Of a stretch of 42,187 nt of DNA, positions 1 to 9,455 are shown piece by piece. The position numbers and the translations under genes are program-made. Under the pieces are notes generated by a model. That model worked only from the letters and a program-made list of their open reading frames with translations. It had not been told where the DNA came from and searched no databases. This stretch comes from Clostridiales bacterium (GTDB taxonomy: Bacteria; Bacillota; Clostridia; Oscillospirales; Oscillospiraceae): the NCBI GenBank assembly GCA_003525905.1, contig DQIA01000097.1, forward strand, positions 1 to 42,187. Direction: 5' to 3'. How positions within the stretch are numbered: position 1 is the first letter of the stretch; each line of letters opens with the position of its first letter.

Positions 1-509
1 TCGTTTTCATTTTCCGGTTCCCAACTTGCAAGGATTCGAAGCGGGCCGCCGGAGACAGGACGCGTAACAAATGCCGACGCAGTATCATCGTTATAGTAGA
101 TCATAGCATAGAAATTGCCCCGATACTCTGCAAACCCGGAGATCACCCCGCCGAAATTCGCCGTGCAGGACTCGTCATTGTGCTTGCAGCCCGCCTGATA
201 GCAGGGAAAATAGGCCGTTTTCGTCGTCGGGTCATAGGCCTGGATCGTTTTTGCATTGAACACTGCGCATGTCCAAAAGCCGCCGGTCGAGGGAGACGGA
301 ACATATATGGAATCCGCCCGTACATTTTCCTCTGGAAGCACATAAGTCCTGATCTCTACGGATTCCTCTGTTCCGCTGCCGGAACCCAACTGCGCAGTCT
401 GCGCGGACGATGCAGTCGAGGGGCCATCCTTCTTAGCAGAATAGCATCCCGTAAAGGAAGCCAGCAGCACTGCCATGCAAACCATAAAGGCCAAAAAGCG
501 TCTCTTCAT
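1..509 (-). CDS. Lipoprotein, 3' part missing (window edge), paralogue of the next gene
   Basis: The frame is open from an ATG at 509 to the window edge, about 169 residues, so the C-terminus lies outside. GGAGG sits 9 bases before the ATG. The N-terminus is a lipoprotein signal: basic start, hydrophobic stretch and a lipobox ending in Cys22 (FTGC), so the protein should be anchored on the outer face of the membrane. A Ser/Thr-rich linker follows, then a region with the motifs STGGFW, AYDPTTKTAY and CYQAGCKHND. These align with the gene at 817-2100, which also shares the phrase LASWEPENE, so the two are tandem duplicates. Function unknown; a beta-propeller-like surface protein is an inference from the better preserved copy. 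Confidence 0.85.
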   Translation of the reverse strand, partial: MKRRFLAFMVCMAVLLASFTGCYSAKKDGPSTASSAQTAQLGSGSGTEESVEIRTYVLPEENVRADSIYVPSPSTGGFWTCAVFNAKTIQAYDPTTKTAYFPCYQAGCKHNDESCTANFGGVISGFAEYRGNFYAMIYYNDDTASAFVTRPVSGGPLRILASWEPENEN

Positions 510-533
510 ATGTTCCGCCTCCCATTCAACTAG

Positions 534-561
534 ACTATACCAGATGGGAGCCAACAGCGAA
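534..561 (-). promoter_or_regulatory. Possible promoter with extended -10
   Basis: On the minus strand TTCGCT (556-561) lies 16 bases before TATAGT (534-539), which is preceded by TG, as in extended -10 promoters. It would start transcription about 20 bases before the lipoprotein ATG at 509. The -35 is weak, so this competes with the better promoter further upstream. Confidence 0.4.
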
Positions 562-683
562 CGATTTCTTCTCTGCCGCTCCCGCCTCTATTCGACCATT
601 GGAATCACCGTTGCCTTTCGTACAGAATTCCCACTGCAGAGGTCTCCGCAGAATTTTCATCTCTTGATACATTTTGTAGCCTG

Positions 684-712
684 AGTATATCACTTCTGAA
701 TTTTCAGTGCAA
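684..712 (-). promoter_or_regulatory. Promoter for the partial lipoprotein gene
   Basis: TTGCAC (707-712), a 17-base spacer and TATACT (684-689) on the minus strand. The 12 bases TATACTCAGGCT are identical to those at the promoter of the paralogous gene. If used, the mRNA would have an untranslated leader of about 170 bases. Confidence 0.6.
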
Positions 713-816
713 GAGGTCTTGGCGAAATTATCCACAAATTTTTGTAGATTTTGTTGGAAACGTTTACGTTATTGTCTTAAATCTTGTATATTTTAACGAA
801 TATTCATTGCAGCCTG

Positions 817-2100
817 TCAGCGGAACGCTCCGTCATAATTGCTTCGGTAAAAGTCTTCTTTGCTGATATGACACAGCTCGTAATTTCCGGGCGAATTGCT
901 CAGCAAACCGGCGAAATACCCGTCGCACTCATAATGCGCAGAGAACGGCATCGCGTTCTCGCCGCGGGTATCCAGCTCGATCACGGAGCCGTCCGCAAGG
1001 TCGACCGCCCAGGCATTACAGGCGTTCTCCGTTCCGCACAGGACGATCGCATGGCCGTCCAGAAGCAGATAGTTGTAGAATTTCCGTTCCTGCTCGTGGG
1101 TGAAGAGCTTTTTGGTCTCCTGTGTCTCCATGTCGTAGACATAAACGCTGCGACCGACCTGATACACGGCATATTTTCCCCAGCTCCTATGCGGATCCGC
1201 CGACCAGACAAAAGGCTCCGACCCGTCCACGATCGTCGTTTCCACCCCGGTTCTCAGGTCCCGCGAAAGGATGCGATAGCGGATATAGAGCCGCTCGTAC
1301 TCGTCCCACGAGGCCTCCTCCGGCTGCTGCGCGGCCCAGTCCGCAAAGTCCGGCGCGCCCTCTGCCGTTTCCTGCACCTGAAAAACGGCGCAGTCGCCCC
1401 AGACGCCGTACAGGTCATAATTTTCGGCATGTTCGAGGATCGTCGCCTCCTCTCCCGTCTGCAGATCAACGGAGACAAGGCGGTTTTCCTGCTCGTCCCG
1501 CGTCAGCTGGCCGTCTTCCGGCAGATAGGCGGCTCTGGTCACGGTGAGATAGGCCTTCCCGAAGGAAATACAGCGCAGCGTGCAGCGGTATTCCTCGCCC
1601 TCGTTCTCCGGCTCCCAGCTTGCAAGGACCCGGAGCGCCCCGCCGGAGAGCGGCCGCGAGACGAGCGACGCTGCTGACTCGCCGTCCTGCTGGACGAGCG
1701 CATAGAGGCTGTCCCGATATTCTGCCAGCGCGCTCAGGTTGCCGAAGCAGGCGCTGCAGGTGCTGTCATTGTGCCGGCAGCCGCTTTGATAACACGGAAC
1801 ATAGGCTGTGCGGGTCACAGGATCGTAGGCCTCAATATAGGGATGGAGCATCATATCCCACTGCCAGAACCCGCCGGTCGACGGCGAATCGGCCATGTTG
1901 ATGGAGACCAGAAGATTTTCCTCCGGGACCGGGTAAGTCGTGATGGCGGTCTCCGCCGCGGGCGGCTGAGTTGGCTGCGCGCTCTCCGGCGGCGTGCTCC
2001 CCTGCCGGACGCTTTCAGCCGCAGGCGCGGCATAGCAGCCGGTCAGAAGCAGAACGCCAGACAGGAGCAGAGCCAGCCGTTTTCCGATCGATGTGTTCAT
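817..2100 (-). CDS. Lipoprotein with beta-propeller-like repeats, paralogue of the preceding partial gene
   Basis: 427 residues starting at the ATG at 2100, chosen because GGGAGG lies just upstream and a lipoprotein signal begins there; a longer frame to 2157 has no such support. Lipobox LLTGC gives Cys22 as the lipidated residue. A Pro/Ser/Ala-rich linker (about 25-55) leads to a Cys cluster at 103, 108, 115 and 118. Further on, blade-like units recur, for example SVDLQTGEEATI, SRDLRTGVETTI, VYDMETQETKKL and VDLADGSVIEL, a pattern seen in beta-propellers. I do not recognise a named family and assign no function. It should sit outside the cell, anchored in the membrane. The partial gene at 1-509 keeps three of the four cysteines of the cluster. 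Confidence 0.85.
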   Translation of the reverse strand: MNTSIGKRLALLLSGVLLLTGCYAAPAAESVRQGSTPPESAQPTQPPAAETAITTYPVPEENLLVSINMADSPSTGGFWQWDMMLHPYIEAYDPVTRTAYVPCYQSGCRHNDSTCSACFGNLSALAEYRDSLYALVQQDGESAASLVSRPLSGGALRVLASWEPENEGEEYRCTLRCISFGKAYLTVTRAAYLPEDGQLTRDEQENRLVSVDLQTGEEATILEHAENYDLYGVWGDCAVFQVQETAEGAPDFADWAAQQPEEASWDEYERLYIRYRILSRDLRTGVETTIVDGSEPFVWSADPHRSWGKYAVYQVGRSVYVYDMETQETKKLFTHEQERKFYNYLLLDGHAIVLCGTENACNAWAVDLADGSVIELDTRGENAMPFSAHYECDGYFAGLLSNSPGNYELCHISKEDFYRSNYDGAFR

Positions 2101-2128
2101 CTGTTTTCCCTCCCTTTTTTGCAGCCTG

Positions 2129-2157
2129 AGTATACCATTTCCGCCCCGGCAGAACAA
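2129..2157 (-). promoter_or_regulatory. Promoter for the lipoprotein gene
   Basis: Minus strand TTGTTC (2152-2157), 17-base spacer, TATACT (2129-2134) preceded by TGG (extended -10). It lies about 30 bases upstream of the ATG at 2100. Confidence 0.65.
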
Positions 2158-2254
2158 GGGAGATACCCGTAAGGATTTCTTAAGATTTGTTTAATTTGAA
2201 TAAAAATATACAGAATTATTTTTCACATTTATTCACTATTTTGCTGAGGGGTAC

Positions 2255-2285
2255 AAAAAAGCGGAAGCCGGGCGGCTTCCGCTTT
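2255..2285 (-). terminator. Intrinsic terminator after the DHHW gene
   Basis: A perfect 12-base inverted repeat (2258-2269 and 2274-2285) with a 4-base loop, followed on the minus strand by six T (2255-2260, partly within the stem). It lies 15 bases after the stop at 2301 and closes the MBOAT-DHHW operon. Confidence 0.9.
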
Positions 2286-2300
2286 AGGAGACAGTATTAC

Positions 2301-3671
2301 TCAGTCAACGAGGCGCTCGAGCCAGGTGATGTAGGAATCGGAATTCAGCATGATGGGATAGTCCAGCACGATGCAGTCGTTCACGCCCTGTTCCTTCGCA
2401 AAGGCGGCCAGGTCGAGGCTGGGCTTGCCGTCGCGGTTGAATTCGCGCGGATCGATGGCGATGATCTTGCTGTAGTGGCTCGTGAGCCACGGCGTGAAGG
2501 CGTTGCCGTAGGACTCCTTGAGGATCATGCACACCGGGCCGTCGACATTTGTCTTGATGACGGTGATGGGATGGTCGCCGCCGAGGAATGTCAGGTATTT
2601 GTTCGACGTGTCGTCCACCTTGCAAAGCGTGCCGCCGAAATATTCCATAGAGAACTCCGCATCCGGGTACCACTTCGTGTCCAGATCGACGAACGGGCGC
2701 CAGAACTGCACAGTGTCCGGGTTGTCCGCAAGGGCCTGACTCTGGGGATAGGCCTTAATGGCGCTGTAGAGCGAGCCGAGGAAGCCGGTGTATTCGCCGC
2801 TTTCAAACTTGCTCAGCGGCTCGGCCTTGAGGCCCGCGCTCTCGCAGAAGGCTGTGTAGGCATAATAGGCGCCGAGGGCCGTCCAGTGGTGGTCCGAACG
2901 GAAGTAGAGGTATTCGTCCTTGTGTGCCTCAAGCTTGCTGTAGGCATCGACCGCGATCGCCGTGCTCTTGAGCTCCTTCAGGCGGTCATAGCACGCCGCG
3001 ATCATGTCCGTCTGCAGCATGTGCTGGTTCTCCGCCGGGGCGTAGAACGCGGCCGCATTCGGCACGGCGATGGAGAACGTGCGCACGCTGCTGCCAAGCT
3101 TCGCAGCAATGTCGTTCACCGCATCGGCATAGGAGCGGATGGTGTCCTTGTCGCCATAGGGGACCTCCATGGCGCGGTCGCCCACGACGAGCACGGAGCC
3201 GAGCTCCTCTGCAGCAGCGTCGGGATCCTGCGTCTGGGTGGGCTGAGTCGGCTCCGTCGGCTCGGTGGAGTCGGTGGCCGTCCCGCTCGTCCCGCTGGGC
3301 TGGGTCGAGGACGAGGGCGTCGTATCGTCCGTCGACGGCAGGGCTTCGCCGTGGTTGGCTGCGCCGCCGTTCATATTGATGACGAGCTGCGCGCCGTCCT
3401 TCGAGCCGCCGCTGAAGTAATAGAAGCCGTTGAGCGAGCGGTTCGCATTCATCAGCTTTTCGCGGTTCGGAAACGTATCGGCAAAATAGTCGCGGTAATC
3501 CGAGGCGTAGCTGCCGTCGAGCATGGCGGAGAACGTCAGCTTCGGGCGGGTCTTCAGCTTGCGCCGCTCGGATTCGGAATAGGTCGCATCCTTGTCCAGC
3601 AGGGCATACAGGCCGATGCAGAGCATGCCGGCCAGCAGCAGGCAGGACAGGATGGTGTAGATTCGTTTCAT
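2301..3671 (-). CDS. DHHW-family protein (AlgJ/AlgX-like), predicted partner in glycan O-acetylation
   Basis: 456 residues from the ATG at 3671; GGAGG lies 8 bases upstream, while the in-frame GTG at 3680 is too close to it. An N-terminal membrane anchor (about 5-25) is followed by a lumenal region, a Ser/Thr/Pro/Gln-rich linker (about 110-150) and an SGNH-hydrolase-like domain. The family motif DHHW is at 260-263 (RSDHHWTALGAYY), and LKESYGNA further on fits the position of the catalytic serine. Proteins of this family work outside the membrane with an MBOAT acyltransferase to put acetyl groups on exopolysaccharide or cell-wall glycan. The MBOAT gene lies 18 bases upstream in the same operon, which supports the pairing. 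The glycan itself cannot be told from sequence. Confidence 0.88.
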   Translation of the reverse strand: MKRIYTILSCLLLAGMLCIGLYALLDKDATYSESERRKLKTRPKLTFSAMLDGSYASDYRDYFADTFPNREKLMNANRSLNGFYYFSGGSKDGAQLVINMNGGAANHGEALPSTDDTTPSSSTQPSGTSGTATDSTEPTEPTQPTQTQDPDAAAEELGSVLVVGDRAMEVPYGDKDTIRSYADAVNDIAAKLGSSVRTFSIAVPNAAAFYAPAENQHMLQTDMIAACYDRLKELKSTAIAVDAYSKLEAHKDEYLYFRSDHHWTALGAYYAYTAFCESAGLKAEPLSKFESGEYTGFLGSLYSAIKAYPQSQALADNPDTVQFWRPFVDLDTKWYPDAEFSMEYFGGTLCKVDDTSNKYLTFLGGDHPITVIKTNVDGPVCMILKESYGNAFTPWLTSHYSKIIAIDPREFNRDGKPSLDLAAFAKEQGVNDCIVLDYPIMLNSDSYITWLERLVD

Positions 3672-3689
3672 GCAGAGCACCTCCGGGAG

Positions 3690-5174
3690 TCAGAATTGCG
3701 CATACATGGACGGCGAACTCGTCGAACCGACAAGGGACACCGTGCACAGCCACAGCAGCAGGATGAGGAACAGAAAGACGCTGGCAAGGTAAATGCCCTT
3801 TTTCACCGTCACGGCGCCGCGGCGGTCGGAACGCCCCATGCCGAACAGGCCGCTCCAGATAAAGCCGAACCAGCGCGGAAGCACGGACGAACCGATGAGG
3901 CAGGTCAGGAGCAGCGGCAGCGAGTTTTTGAGCTGCAGCGAAACACCTGAGCCAGCAAAGCTCGTTCCGCCGCCGAACATGGCGGCAAATGCCGAGCCGA
4001 TGCCGGAGAGCGACGTATTCATGAACAGCACCCAGCCGATGAGCACAAAGAACATCGTCACGAGGTTGCGCACGATAAACGGGAGCGTTTCCAGCTTCGG
4101 GGCGATCTGCTTTTCGATGGACAGCAGCACGAAGAAATACAGGCCCCACAGCACAAAGTTCCAGCTTGCGCCGTGCCACAGGCCCGTCAGTGCCCAGACA
4201 GCCAGCAGATTGAGGATCTGGCGAGCCTTGCCGCGGCGGTTGCCGCCGAGCGGGATGTAGACATAATCGCGGAAGAAGCTGCCGAGCGACATATGCCAGC
4301 GGCGCCAGAACTCCGTGATGGATGTGGAGATGTACGGCAAGTCAAAGTTCTCGCAGTAGCGGAAGCCGAAGATGCGGCCAAGGCCAATGGCCATATCGGA
4401 ATAGCCGGAGAAATCGAAATAGATCTGGAACATGAACATCAGCGCAGCGAGCCATGCGCCGACGAACGTGCCGTTCCCGCCGCCGGTACTCAGCGACGCA
4501 ACGACCTTGCCCGCATAATCGGCAAGCAGGACCTTCTTGGCAAGGCCAATGATAAAGCGCTGTGCGCCCTCGAAGGCCGCGCGCGGCGTGGTGCGGCGGT
4601 CCATGAGCTGCCGGGCAACCTGCTCATAGCGCACAATGGGGCCCTGCATCATCTTCGGGAACATAGAGAGGTAGAGCAGCTGATTGAAGAACGAACGCTC
4701 CGCCTTGACCTTACCGCGATAGACATCCGCCACATAGGAGATAACCTGGAAGGCATAGAACGACAGGCCGAGGGGCAGGGCGCTCGTCGGCGACCGGAAG
4801 GCGAAGCCGATGGAATTCAGGCCGTTCGTAATGCCGCGCAGCGCGGCAAGCATCACGCCGCCGTCCGCGACGGTGATGCCGAAGATGCCGAGGAAGAAGT
4901 CCAGATATTTGAACAGGCCCAGCACCGCCAGATTGACGACGACCGGTAGGAGGAGCGTATTACGCTTCCCCGGACGGATCCGCCGGGCCATGGCGAAGTT
5001 TGCATAGGAAAGGCCAACGAGCAGCAGCACATAGACCGGCTGCCCCATGGCATAGAACAGCAGGCTGGCCGCCAGCAGGACGATATTCTTCAGCCGCAGG
5101 CCGGGCACCAGAAAATAGACCAGCAGCGTCAGCGGCAGAAACAGATAGAGGAAATACAGGCTTGAAAATTCCAT
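3690..5174 (-). CDS. MBOAT-family membrane O-acyltransferase (AlgI/DltB-like)
   Basis: 494 residues, with many membrane segments starting at the N-terminus. Recognisable family motifs are FDFSGYSDMAIGLGRIFGF (253-271), RRWHMSLGSFFRDYVYIPLG (291-310) and LWHGASWNF (332-340) with the invariant His334 expected to be catalytic. It should move acetyl groups from a cytosolic donor across the membrane to an extracellular partner, here most likely the DHHW protein encoded directly downstream. The length matches AlgI-type proteins. The start at 5174 has AGAGGTGG upstream. A promoter lies at 5211-5238. Confidence 0.93.
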   Translation of the reverse strand: MEFSSLYFLYLFLPLTLLVYFLVPGLRLKNIVLLAASLLFYAMGQPVYVLLLVGLSYANFAMARRIRPGKRNTLLLPVVVNLAVLGLFKYLDFFLGIFGITVADGGVMLAALRGITNGLNSIGFAFRSPTSALPLGLSFYAFQVISYVADVYRGKVKAERSFFNQLLYLSMFPKMMQGPIVRYEQVARQLMDRRTTPRAAFEGAQRFIIGLAKKVLLADYAGKVVASLSTGGGNGTFVGAWLAALMFMFQIYFDFSGYSDMAIGLGRIFGFRYCENFDLPYISTSITEFWRRWHMSLGSFFRDYVYIPLGGNRRGKARQILNLLAVWALTGLWHGASWNFVLWGLYFFVLLSIEKQIAPKLETLPFIVRNLVTMFFVLIGWVLFMNTSLSGIGSAFAAMFGGGTSFAGSGVSLQLKNSLPLLLTCLIGSSVLPRWFGFIWSGLFGMGRSDRRGAVTVKKGIYLASVFLFLILLLWLCTVSLVGSTSSPSMYAQF

Positions 5175-5210
5175 AGGCAGTCCACCTCTTTCGACAGTTT
5201 TTTCTCTCTC

Positions 5211-5238
5211 ATTCTATCAGAATTCCGGCGGATTGCAA
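5211..5238 (-). promoter_or_regulatory. Promoter of the MBOAT-DHHW operon
   Basis: Minus strand TTGCAA (5233-5238), 16-base spacer, TAGAAT (5211-5216), about 36 bases before the ATG at 5174. Confidence 0.6.
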
Positions 5239-5254
5239 GCACTAATTTACATAA

Positions 5255-6640
5255 TTACGTTTTTCCCGCAGGACGCCTGCTCCCTTCGACGACCTGTCTC
5301 CAGAGCAGCAGCAGGGCCGTGAGATTCGGCAGGGCCATGCACGCATTGAGGATATCTGCCAGTTCCCACGCCGCCTTCACGGACAAAAGCGGCGCAGTGC
5401 AGAGCGCGGCAAGATAGCACCATCGGTACAGGCGCTGCGCCCGCTGCGAGCCGCCCGTCAGGTAGCGCAGGCACTGCTCGCCATAAAAATTCCAACCGAT
5501 GATCGTGGAGAATGCAAAGAAGACCAGGCAGGCCAGCAGCAGGAACGACGACAGCCCCGCAGGCCATGGCAGCGCCGCGCGCCACGCCTGCTCCGTGATG
5601 CGGAAGCCTGCGAGCCCCGGCGCACACCACGCACCTGTCACGACCAAGCACAGGCCGGTCAAGGAGCAGATGACGATGGTGTCGAGGAACGTCCCCGTCA
5701 TGGTCACAAGACCCTGCCGGACCGGATCCTCGTTGCTGGAGCAGGCCGCTGCGATCGGCGTGGAGCCGAGGCCAGCCTCATTCGTAAAAACGCCGCGGCC
5801 GATCCCCATGCGCAGGATGCGCCGCATTGTCAGCCCGCCCGCTGCGCCGGCGGCAGCGCGCGGAGAAAATGCTGAGACCGCGATCAGACGCAGCGCCGCC
5901 GGGATCTGCGCCCGGCAGCGCACAAGGATGAGCACAGAGCAGAGGACATACACGGCGGACATCAGCGGAACGACGAGCGAGCACACACGCGAGATGCGGT
6001 CCGCTCCGCCGAGCAGCACCATGGCGGAGAACAGGACCGTCAGACCGCCCGCGATGACAGCCGCCCAGGTCACGGCGTTCCCGCCGGCCGTCATGGCGAC
6101 GCTGCGCTTCAGCGGGTCGAAAAAGCCCTCGACCGCCGTCGTGATGCTGTTGACCTGCGCCACTGTGCCCACGCCGAGCAGGCCGACCGCCGCCCCGACG
6201 ACCGCGAACGTCACGGCGAGCCAGCGCCAGCCCAGCCCCTGCTCGATGTAGCAGAATGGCCCGCCGAGCCATTTCCCGCCCTGCCGCCTGCGGTAGCGCA
6301 CCGCAAGATAGCCCTCGGCATACTGCGTCGCCATGCCGAACAGCGCCGCGACCATCATCCACAGCAGAGCGCCCGGCCCGCCCGCGGCCAGCGCCGTGGC
6401 CACGCCGACGATATTGCCCGTGCCGATCGTGGCGGCAAGGGCCGTGCACAGCGCGGCATAGGGCGAGATGCCGTCCGCGCTCTCCCCGCCGCGGAAGATC
6501 GCGCGCAGTGCCTGCCCGAGCCGCCGCAGCGGCAGGCCGCGCAGGCGAAGCATGTACCAGATGCCCGTCCCCAGAAACAGTGCCATCATCGGCCAGCCCC
6601 ACACAGCCTCGCCCACGCGCGCCAGAAGCGAATCCTGCAT
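5255..6640 (-). CDS. AGCS-family sodium:alanine/glycine symporter
   Basis: 461 residues from the ATG at 6640, which has GGGGAG 7 bases upstream; a longer frame to 6775 would run into the neighbour's promoter. The protein is hydrophobic throughout, with about ten membrane segments. Family signatures are TIGTGNIVGVATALAAGGPG (about 70-90), ATQYAEGYLAVRYR (about 102-115), GGPFCYIEQGLG and GVFTNEAGLGSTPIAAA in the second half. It should import alanine, glycine or a related small amino acid with sodium; the exact substrate is not readable. It is transcribed away from the ABC transporter gene at 6753. No clear terminator is seen before the next gene's promoter. Confidence 0.93.
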   Translation of the reverse strand: MQDSLLARVGEAVWGWPMMALFLGTGIWYMLRLRGLPLRRLGQALRAIFRGGESADGISPYAALCTALAATIGTGNIVGVATALAAGGPGALLWMMVAALFGMATQYAEGYLAVRYRRRQGGKWLGGPFCYIEQGLGWRWLAVTFAVVGAAVGLLGVGTVAQVNSITTAVEGFFDPLKRSVAMTAGGNAVTWAAVIAGGLTVLFSAMVLLGGADRISRVCSLVVPLMSAVYVLCSVLILVRCRAQIPAALRLIAVSAFSPRAAAGAAGGLTMRRILRMGIGRGVFTNEAGLGSTPIAAACSSNEDPVRQGLVTMTGTFLDTIVICSLTGLCLVVTGAWCAPGLAGFRITEQAWRAALPWPAGLSSFLLLACLVFFAFSTIIGWNFYGEQCLRYLTGGSQRAQRLYRWCYLAALCTAPLLSVKAAWELADILNACMALPNLTALLLLWRQVVEGSRRPAGKT

Positions 6641-6687
6641 AATTTCTCCCCCGATTCTGAACAATCCGTGAATTTTGGCCGCGCGGT

Positions 6688-6716
6688 TTGCCTTTTCCCC
6701 GGGCGGCCGGTATAAT
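6688..6716 (+). promoter_or_regulatory. Promoter of the ABC transporter gene
   Basis: TTGCCT (6688-6693), 17-base spacer, TATAAT (6711-6716), about 36 bases before the ATG at 6753. A GGGAAGG ribosome binding site lies in between. Confidence 0.75.
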
Positions 6717-6752
6717 AATATGATGTATTCTATGGGAAGGGTATCATAATTT

Positions 6753-9368
6753 ATGCTGGAACTCCAAGCGATCACAAAGGATTACCGCAGCGGCACAGAG
6801 TGCGTGCACGCGCTCCGCGGCGTGAGCCTGCGCTTTCGCGACAATGAATTTGTCTCCATTCTCGGTCCGTCCGGCTGCGGCAAGACGACGTTGCTGAACA
6901 TCATCGGCGGTCTGGACCGCTATACGGCAGGCGACCTGCTCATCAACGGTGTCTCCACAAAGCAGTACCGCGACCGGGACTGGGACGCCTACCGCAACCA
7001 CACCATCGGCTTTGTTTTTCAGAGCTACAATCTCATCCCGCACCAGAGTGTGCTGGCAAACGTCGAGCTGGCTCTGACGCTCTCCGGCGTTTCCCGCAAG
7101 GAGCGCCGTGCCCGCGCCATTGCCGTGCTGGAGAAGGTCGGCCTCGGCGATCAGCTGCACAAGCGGCCAAACCAGATGTCCGGCGGCCAGATGCAGCGCG
7201 TCGCCATCGCCCGCGCCCTCATCAACGACCCGGACATTCTGCTGGCGGACGAGCCGACCGGCGCGCTGGACTCCGAGACGAGCGTGCAGGTCATGGAAAT
7301 TCTCAAGGAGGTCGCGCGCGACCGCCTCGTCATCATGGTCACGCACAATCCGGAGCTGGCCGAGCGCTATTCCACCCGCATCATCCGTCTGCTGGACGGC
7401 AGTGTCGTGGATGACACGCAGCCCTGCACGGCAGACGAACCGCAGGCTCCGCGCCCGGCCCGCACGGGCAGGACGTCCATGTCGTTCCTGACGGCGCTGT
7501 CGCTGAGCCTTCACAACCTGATGACGAAGAAGGCCCGCACGATCCTCATTGCCTTTGCAGGCTCCATCGGCATCATCGGCATCGCGCTCATTCTGTCGCT
7601 CTCAAGCGGCGTGCAGTCGCTCATCGACCGCATGGAGCGCGAGACGCTCTCGTCCTATCCCCTGACGATCCAGAAAAACACCGTGGACTTTTCGTCCATG
7701 ATGAACATGCAGGCCGATGTTGAGCAGAGCATCGACGGGCAGGACCCCGATCGGCTTTATTCCGTCAGCGTCATGGGGAGCATGATGGACTCCATGATCC
7801 AGGGCTCCAAGACGAACAACCTGGCCGACTTCAAGGCCTGGCTCGACTCCGGCGAGAGCGGCATGGAGGAGCTGACGACGGACATCACCTATACCTACTC
7901 CACGCCCCTGACGATCTACCGCACGGACAACGGCCTGCAGAAGGTCAATCCCAGCACGCTGTTCTCCGACCTCGGCGTCATACCCGCCGATACCTCCGGC
8001 ACACTGCTTGGCCAGAGCATGCAGATGGACGTCTGGACGCAGCTCACGGGCAACGAAGACCTGCTGAAGGCGCAGTATGACGTCGTCGCGGGCCGCCTGC
8101 CGGAGCAGTACAACGAGGTCGTGCTTCTCGTGAACGAGGACAACCGCATCACGGACTACACGCTCTATACGCTTGGCCTGCTCGATGCGCAGGCCCTGCA
8201 GGACGCCGTGGAGGCCGCGGCCCGCGGTGAGGATGTCAGCATCGACACCGCGGTGCACAGCTATTCCTATGACGACATTCTGTCGCTGCGCTTCCGTCTG
8301 CTGACAAACACGGACTGCTTCGTCCGGCAGGACGGACAGTGGGTGGATAAGTCGGACGACGAAGCCTATCTTCTGAATGTGCTGAACAGCTCAGACGAAA
8401 TCGCCGTTGTCGGCATTCTCCGCCCGGCCGAGGGCGCGACGACCAGCGGCCAGAGCGGCGTGATCGGCTACCGCGCCGACCTGATGACACATCTGCTGGA
8501 CAAGGTCACCAGCGCGGAGATTGTCCGCGAGCAGAAGGCAGACCCCACAGTGGACGTCTTCACCGGTCTGCCCTTTGAGCAGGAGGAGCTGAAGGACGCC
8601 TACACCATGGAGGAGCTGCTGGCCTATGCCGCGCAGCTTCCCGCAGAGGCGCAGCAGGAGCTCATGGGCTATGTCAGCTCCATGCAGGCCGCCGGGATGG
8701 ACGACGGCACGATCGCCACGCAGCTCATGCGCGCCGCGCTCTCGCAGTCCGACGGCGCGACCTACACCGGCAACCTCAAACGCCTCGGTGTCTCCGACCC
8801 GGACGACCCAGAGGCCATCAACCTCTTCCCGAAGGATTTCGAGGCAAAGGACCGGATCGCCGACCGCATCGCGGAATACAACAAAACCCTGCCCGAGGAC
8901 GCGCAGTTGGCCTACACGGACTATATCGGCCTGATGATCTCGTCCATCACGACGATCATCAACGCCATCAGCTACATTCTCATTGCCTTTGTCGCCGTTT
9001 CGCTCGTCGTCTCGTCGATCATGATCGGCATCATCACCTATATCTCCGTGCTGGAGCGGACACGCGAGATCGGCGTTCTGCGCTCCATCGGCGCTTCCCG
9101 CCGCGACATCTCCCGCGTCTTCAACGCCGAGACGCTGACCATCGGCTTTGCGGCAGGCGCCATCGGCATCGGCATCACACTGCTGCTCATCCTGCCGCTC
9201 AATGCGATCATCCACCATCTGAGCGGTCTGAGCGGAGTGGCCGCCCTCCCGGCCGGGGCCGCTGTTATCCTCGTGGCGATCAGTATGCTGCTGACATTCC
9301 TCGCAGGCCTCATCCCGTCGCGCATTGCCGCGAAAAAGGACCCCGTCATCGCTCTGCGGAGCGAATGA
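6753..9368 (+). CDS. ABC transporter, fused ATPase and FtsX-type permease (MacB/BceAB-like)
   Basis: 871 residues. The N-terminal ATPase has Walker A GPSGCGKT (38-45), Q-loop Gln90, signature [14 protein letters not shown] (142-155), Walker B ILLADEP (162-168), D-loop ALD and switch His198. After a short linker (about 225-245) comes an FtsX-type permease: one membrane segment at about 260-285, a large extracellular region of about 450 residues, then three C-terminal membrane segments. The layout is that of MacB-type mechanotransmission ABC proteins, used for lipoprotein, peptide or antibiotic handling. No neighbouring two-component system or adaptor is present, so the substrate is unknown. 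It stands alone with its own promoter and terminator. Confidence 0.93.
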   Translation: MLELQAITKDYRSGTECVHALRGVSLRFRDNEFVSILGPSGCGKTTLLNIIGGLDRYTAGDLLINGVSTKQYRDRDWDAYRNHTIGFVFQSYNLIPHQSVLANVELALTLSGVSRKERRARAIAVLEKVGLGDQLHKRPNQMSGGQMQRVAIARALINDPDILLADEPTGALDSETSVQVMEILKEVARDRLVIMVTHNPELAERYSTRIIRLLDGSVVDDTQPCTADEPQAPRPARTGRTSMSFLTALSLSLHNLMTKKARTILIAFAGSIGIIGIALILSLSSGVQSLIDRMERETLSSYPLTIQKNTVDFSSMMNMQADVEQSIDGQDPDRLYSVSVMGSMMDSMIQGSKTNNLADFKAWLDSGESGMEELTTDITYTYSTPLTIYRTDNGLQKVNPSTLFSDLGVIPADTSGTLLGQSMQMDVWTQLTGNEDLLKAQYDVVAGRLPEQYNEVVLLVNEDNRITDYTLYTLGLLDAQALQDAVEAAARGEDVSIDTAVHSYSYDDILSLRFRLLTNTDCFVRQDGQWVDKSDDEAYLLNVLNSSDEIAVVGILRPAEGATTSGQSGVIGYRADLMTHLLDKVTSAEIVREQKADPTVDVFTGLPFEQEELKDAYTMEELLAYAAQLPAEAQQELMGYVSSMQAAGMDDGTIATQLMRAALSQSDGATYTGNLKRLGVSDPDDPEAINLFPKDFEAKDRIADRIAEYNKTLPEDAQLAYTDYIGLMISSITTIINAISYILIAFVAVSLVVSSIMIGIITYISVLERTREIGVLRSIGASRRDISRVFNAETLTIGFAAGAIGIGITLLLILPLNAIIHHLSGLSGVAALPAGAAVILVAISMLLTFLAGLIPSRIAAKKDPVIALRSE

Positions 9369-9382
9369 TCAATATACGAAAG

Positions 9383-9422
9383 GCAGGCTGCGCGGCATAA
9401 ACCACGCAGCCTGCTTTATTTT
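9383..9422 (+). terminator. Intrinsic terminator after the ABC transporter
   Basis: Perfect 10-base stem GCAGGCTGCG / CGCAGCCTGC (9383-9392 and 9405-9414) with a 12-base loop, then TTTATTTT. It starts 15 bases after the stop. On the minus strand the tail is poor, so it may serve the convergent operon only weakly. Confidence 0.88.
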
Positions 9423-9455
9423 CACTTTTGGGCATATTTTGAGACACGGCTGGAT

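Larger units (their letters stand above)
510..816. other. 307-base spacer between the two lipoprotein genes
   Basis: No gene is supported here. The stretch holds two candidate minus-strand promoters (534-561 and 684-712) and is AT-richer on its right half. The sequence TATACTCAGGCT next to the upstream promoter also occurs at the promoter of the paralogue (near 2123-2134), so the spacer appears to carry part of the duplicated promoter region. No convincing intrinsic terminator for the gene ending at 817 is visible. Confidence 0.6.

Noticed and set aside
2187..3950. A 587-residue plus-strand frame opposite the DHHW gene
   Set aside because: It runs through the terminator at 2255-2285 and is antisense to a recognised gene; the sequence is Arg/Val/Ala-biased without motifs.
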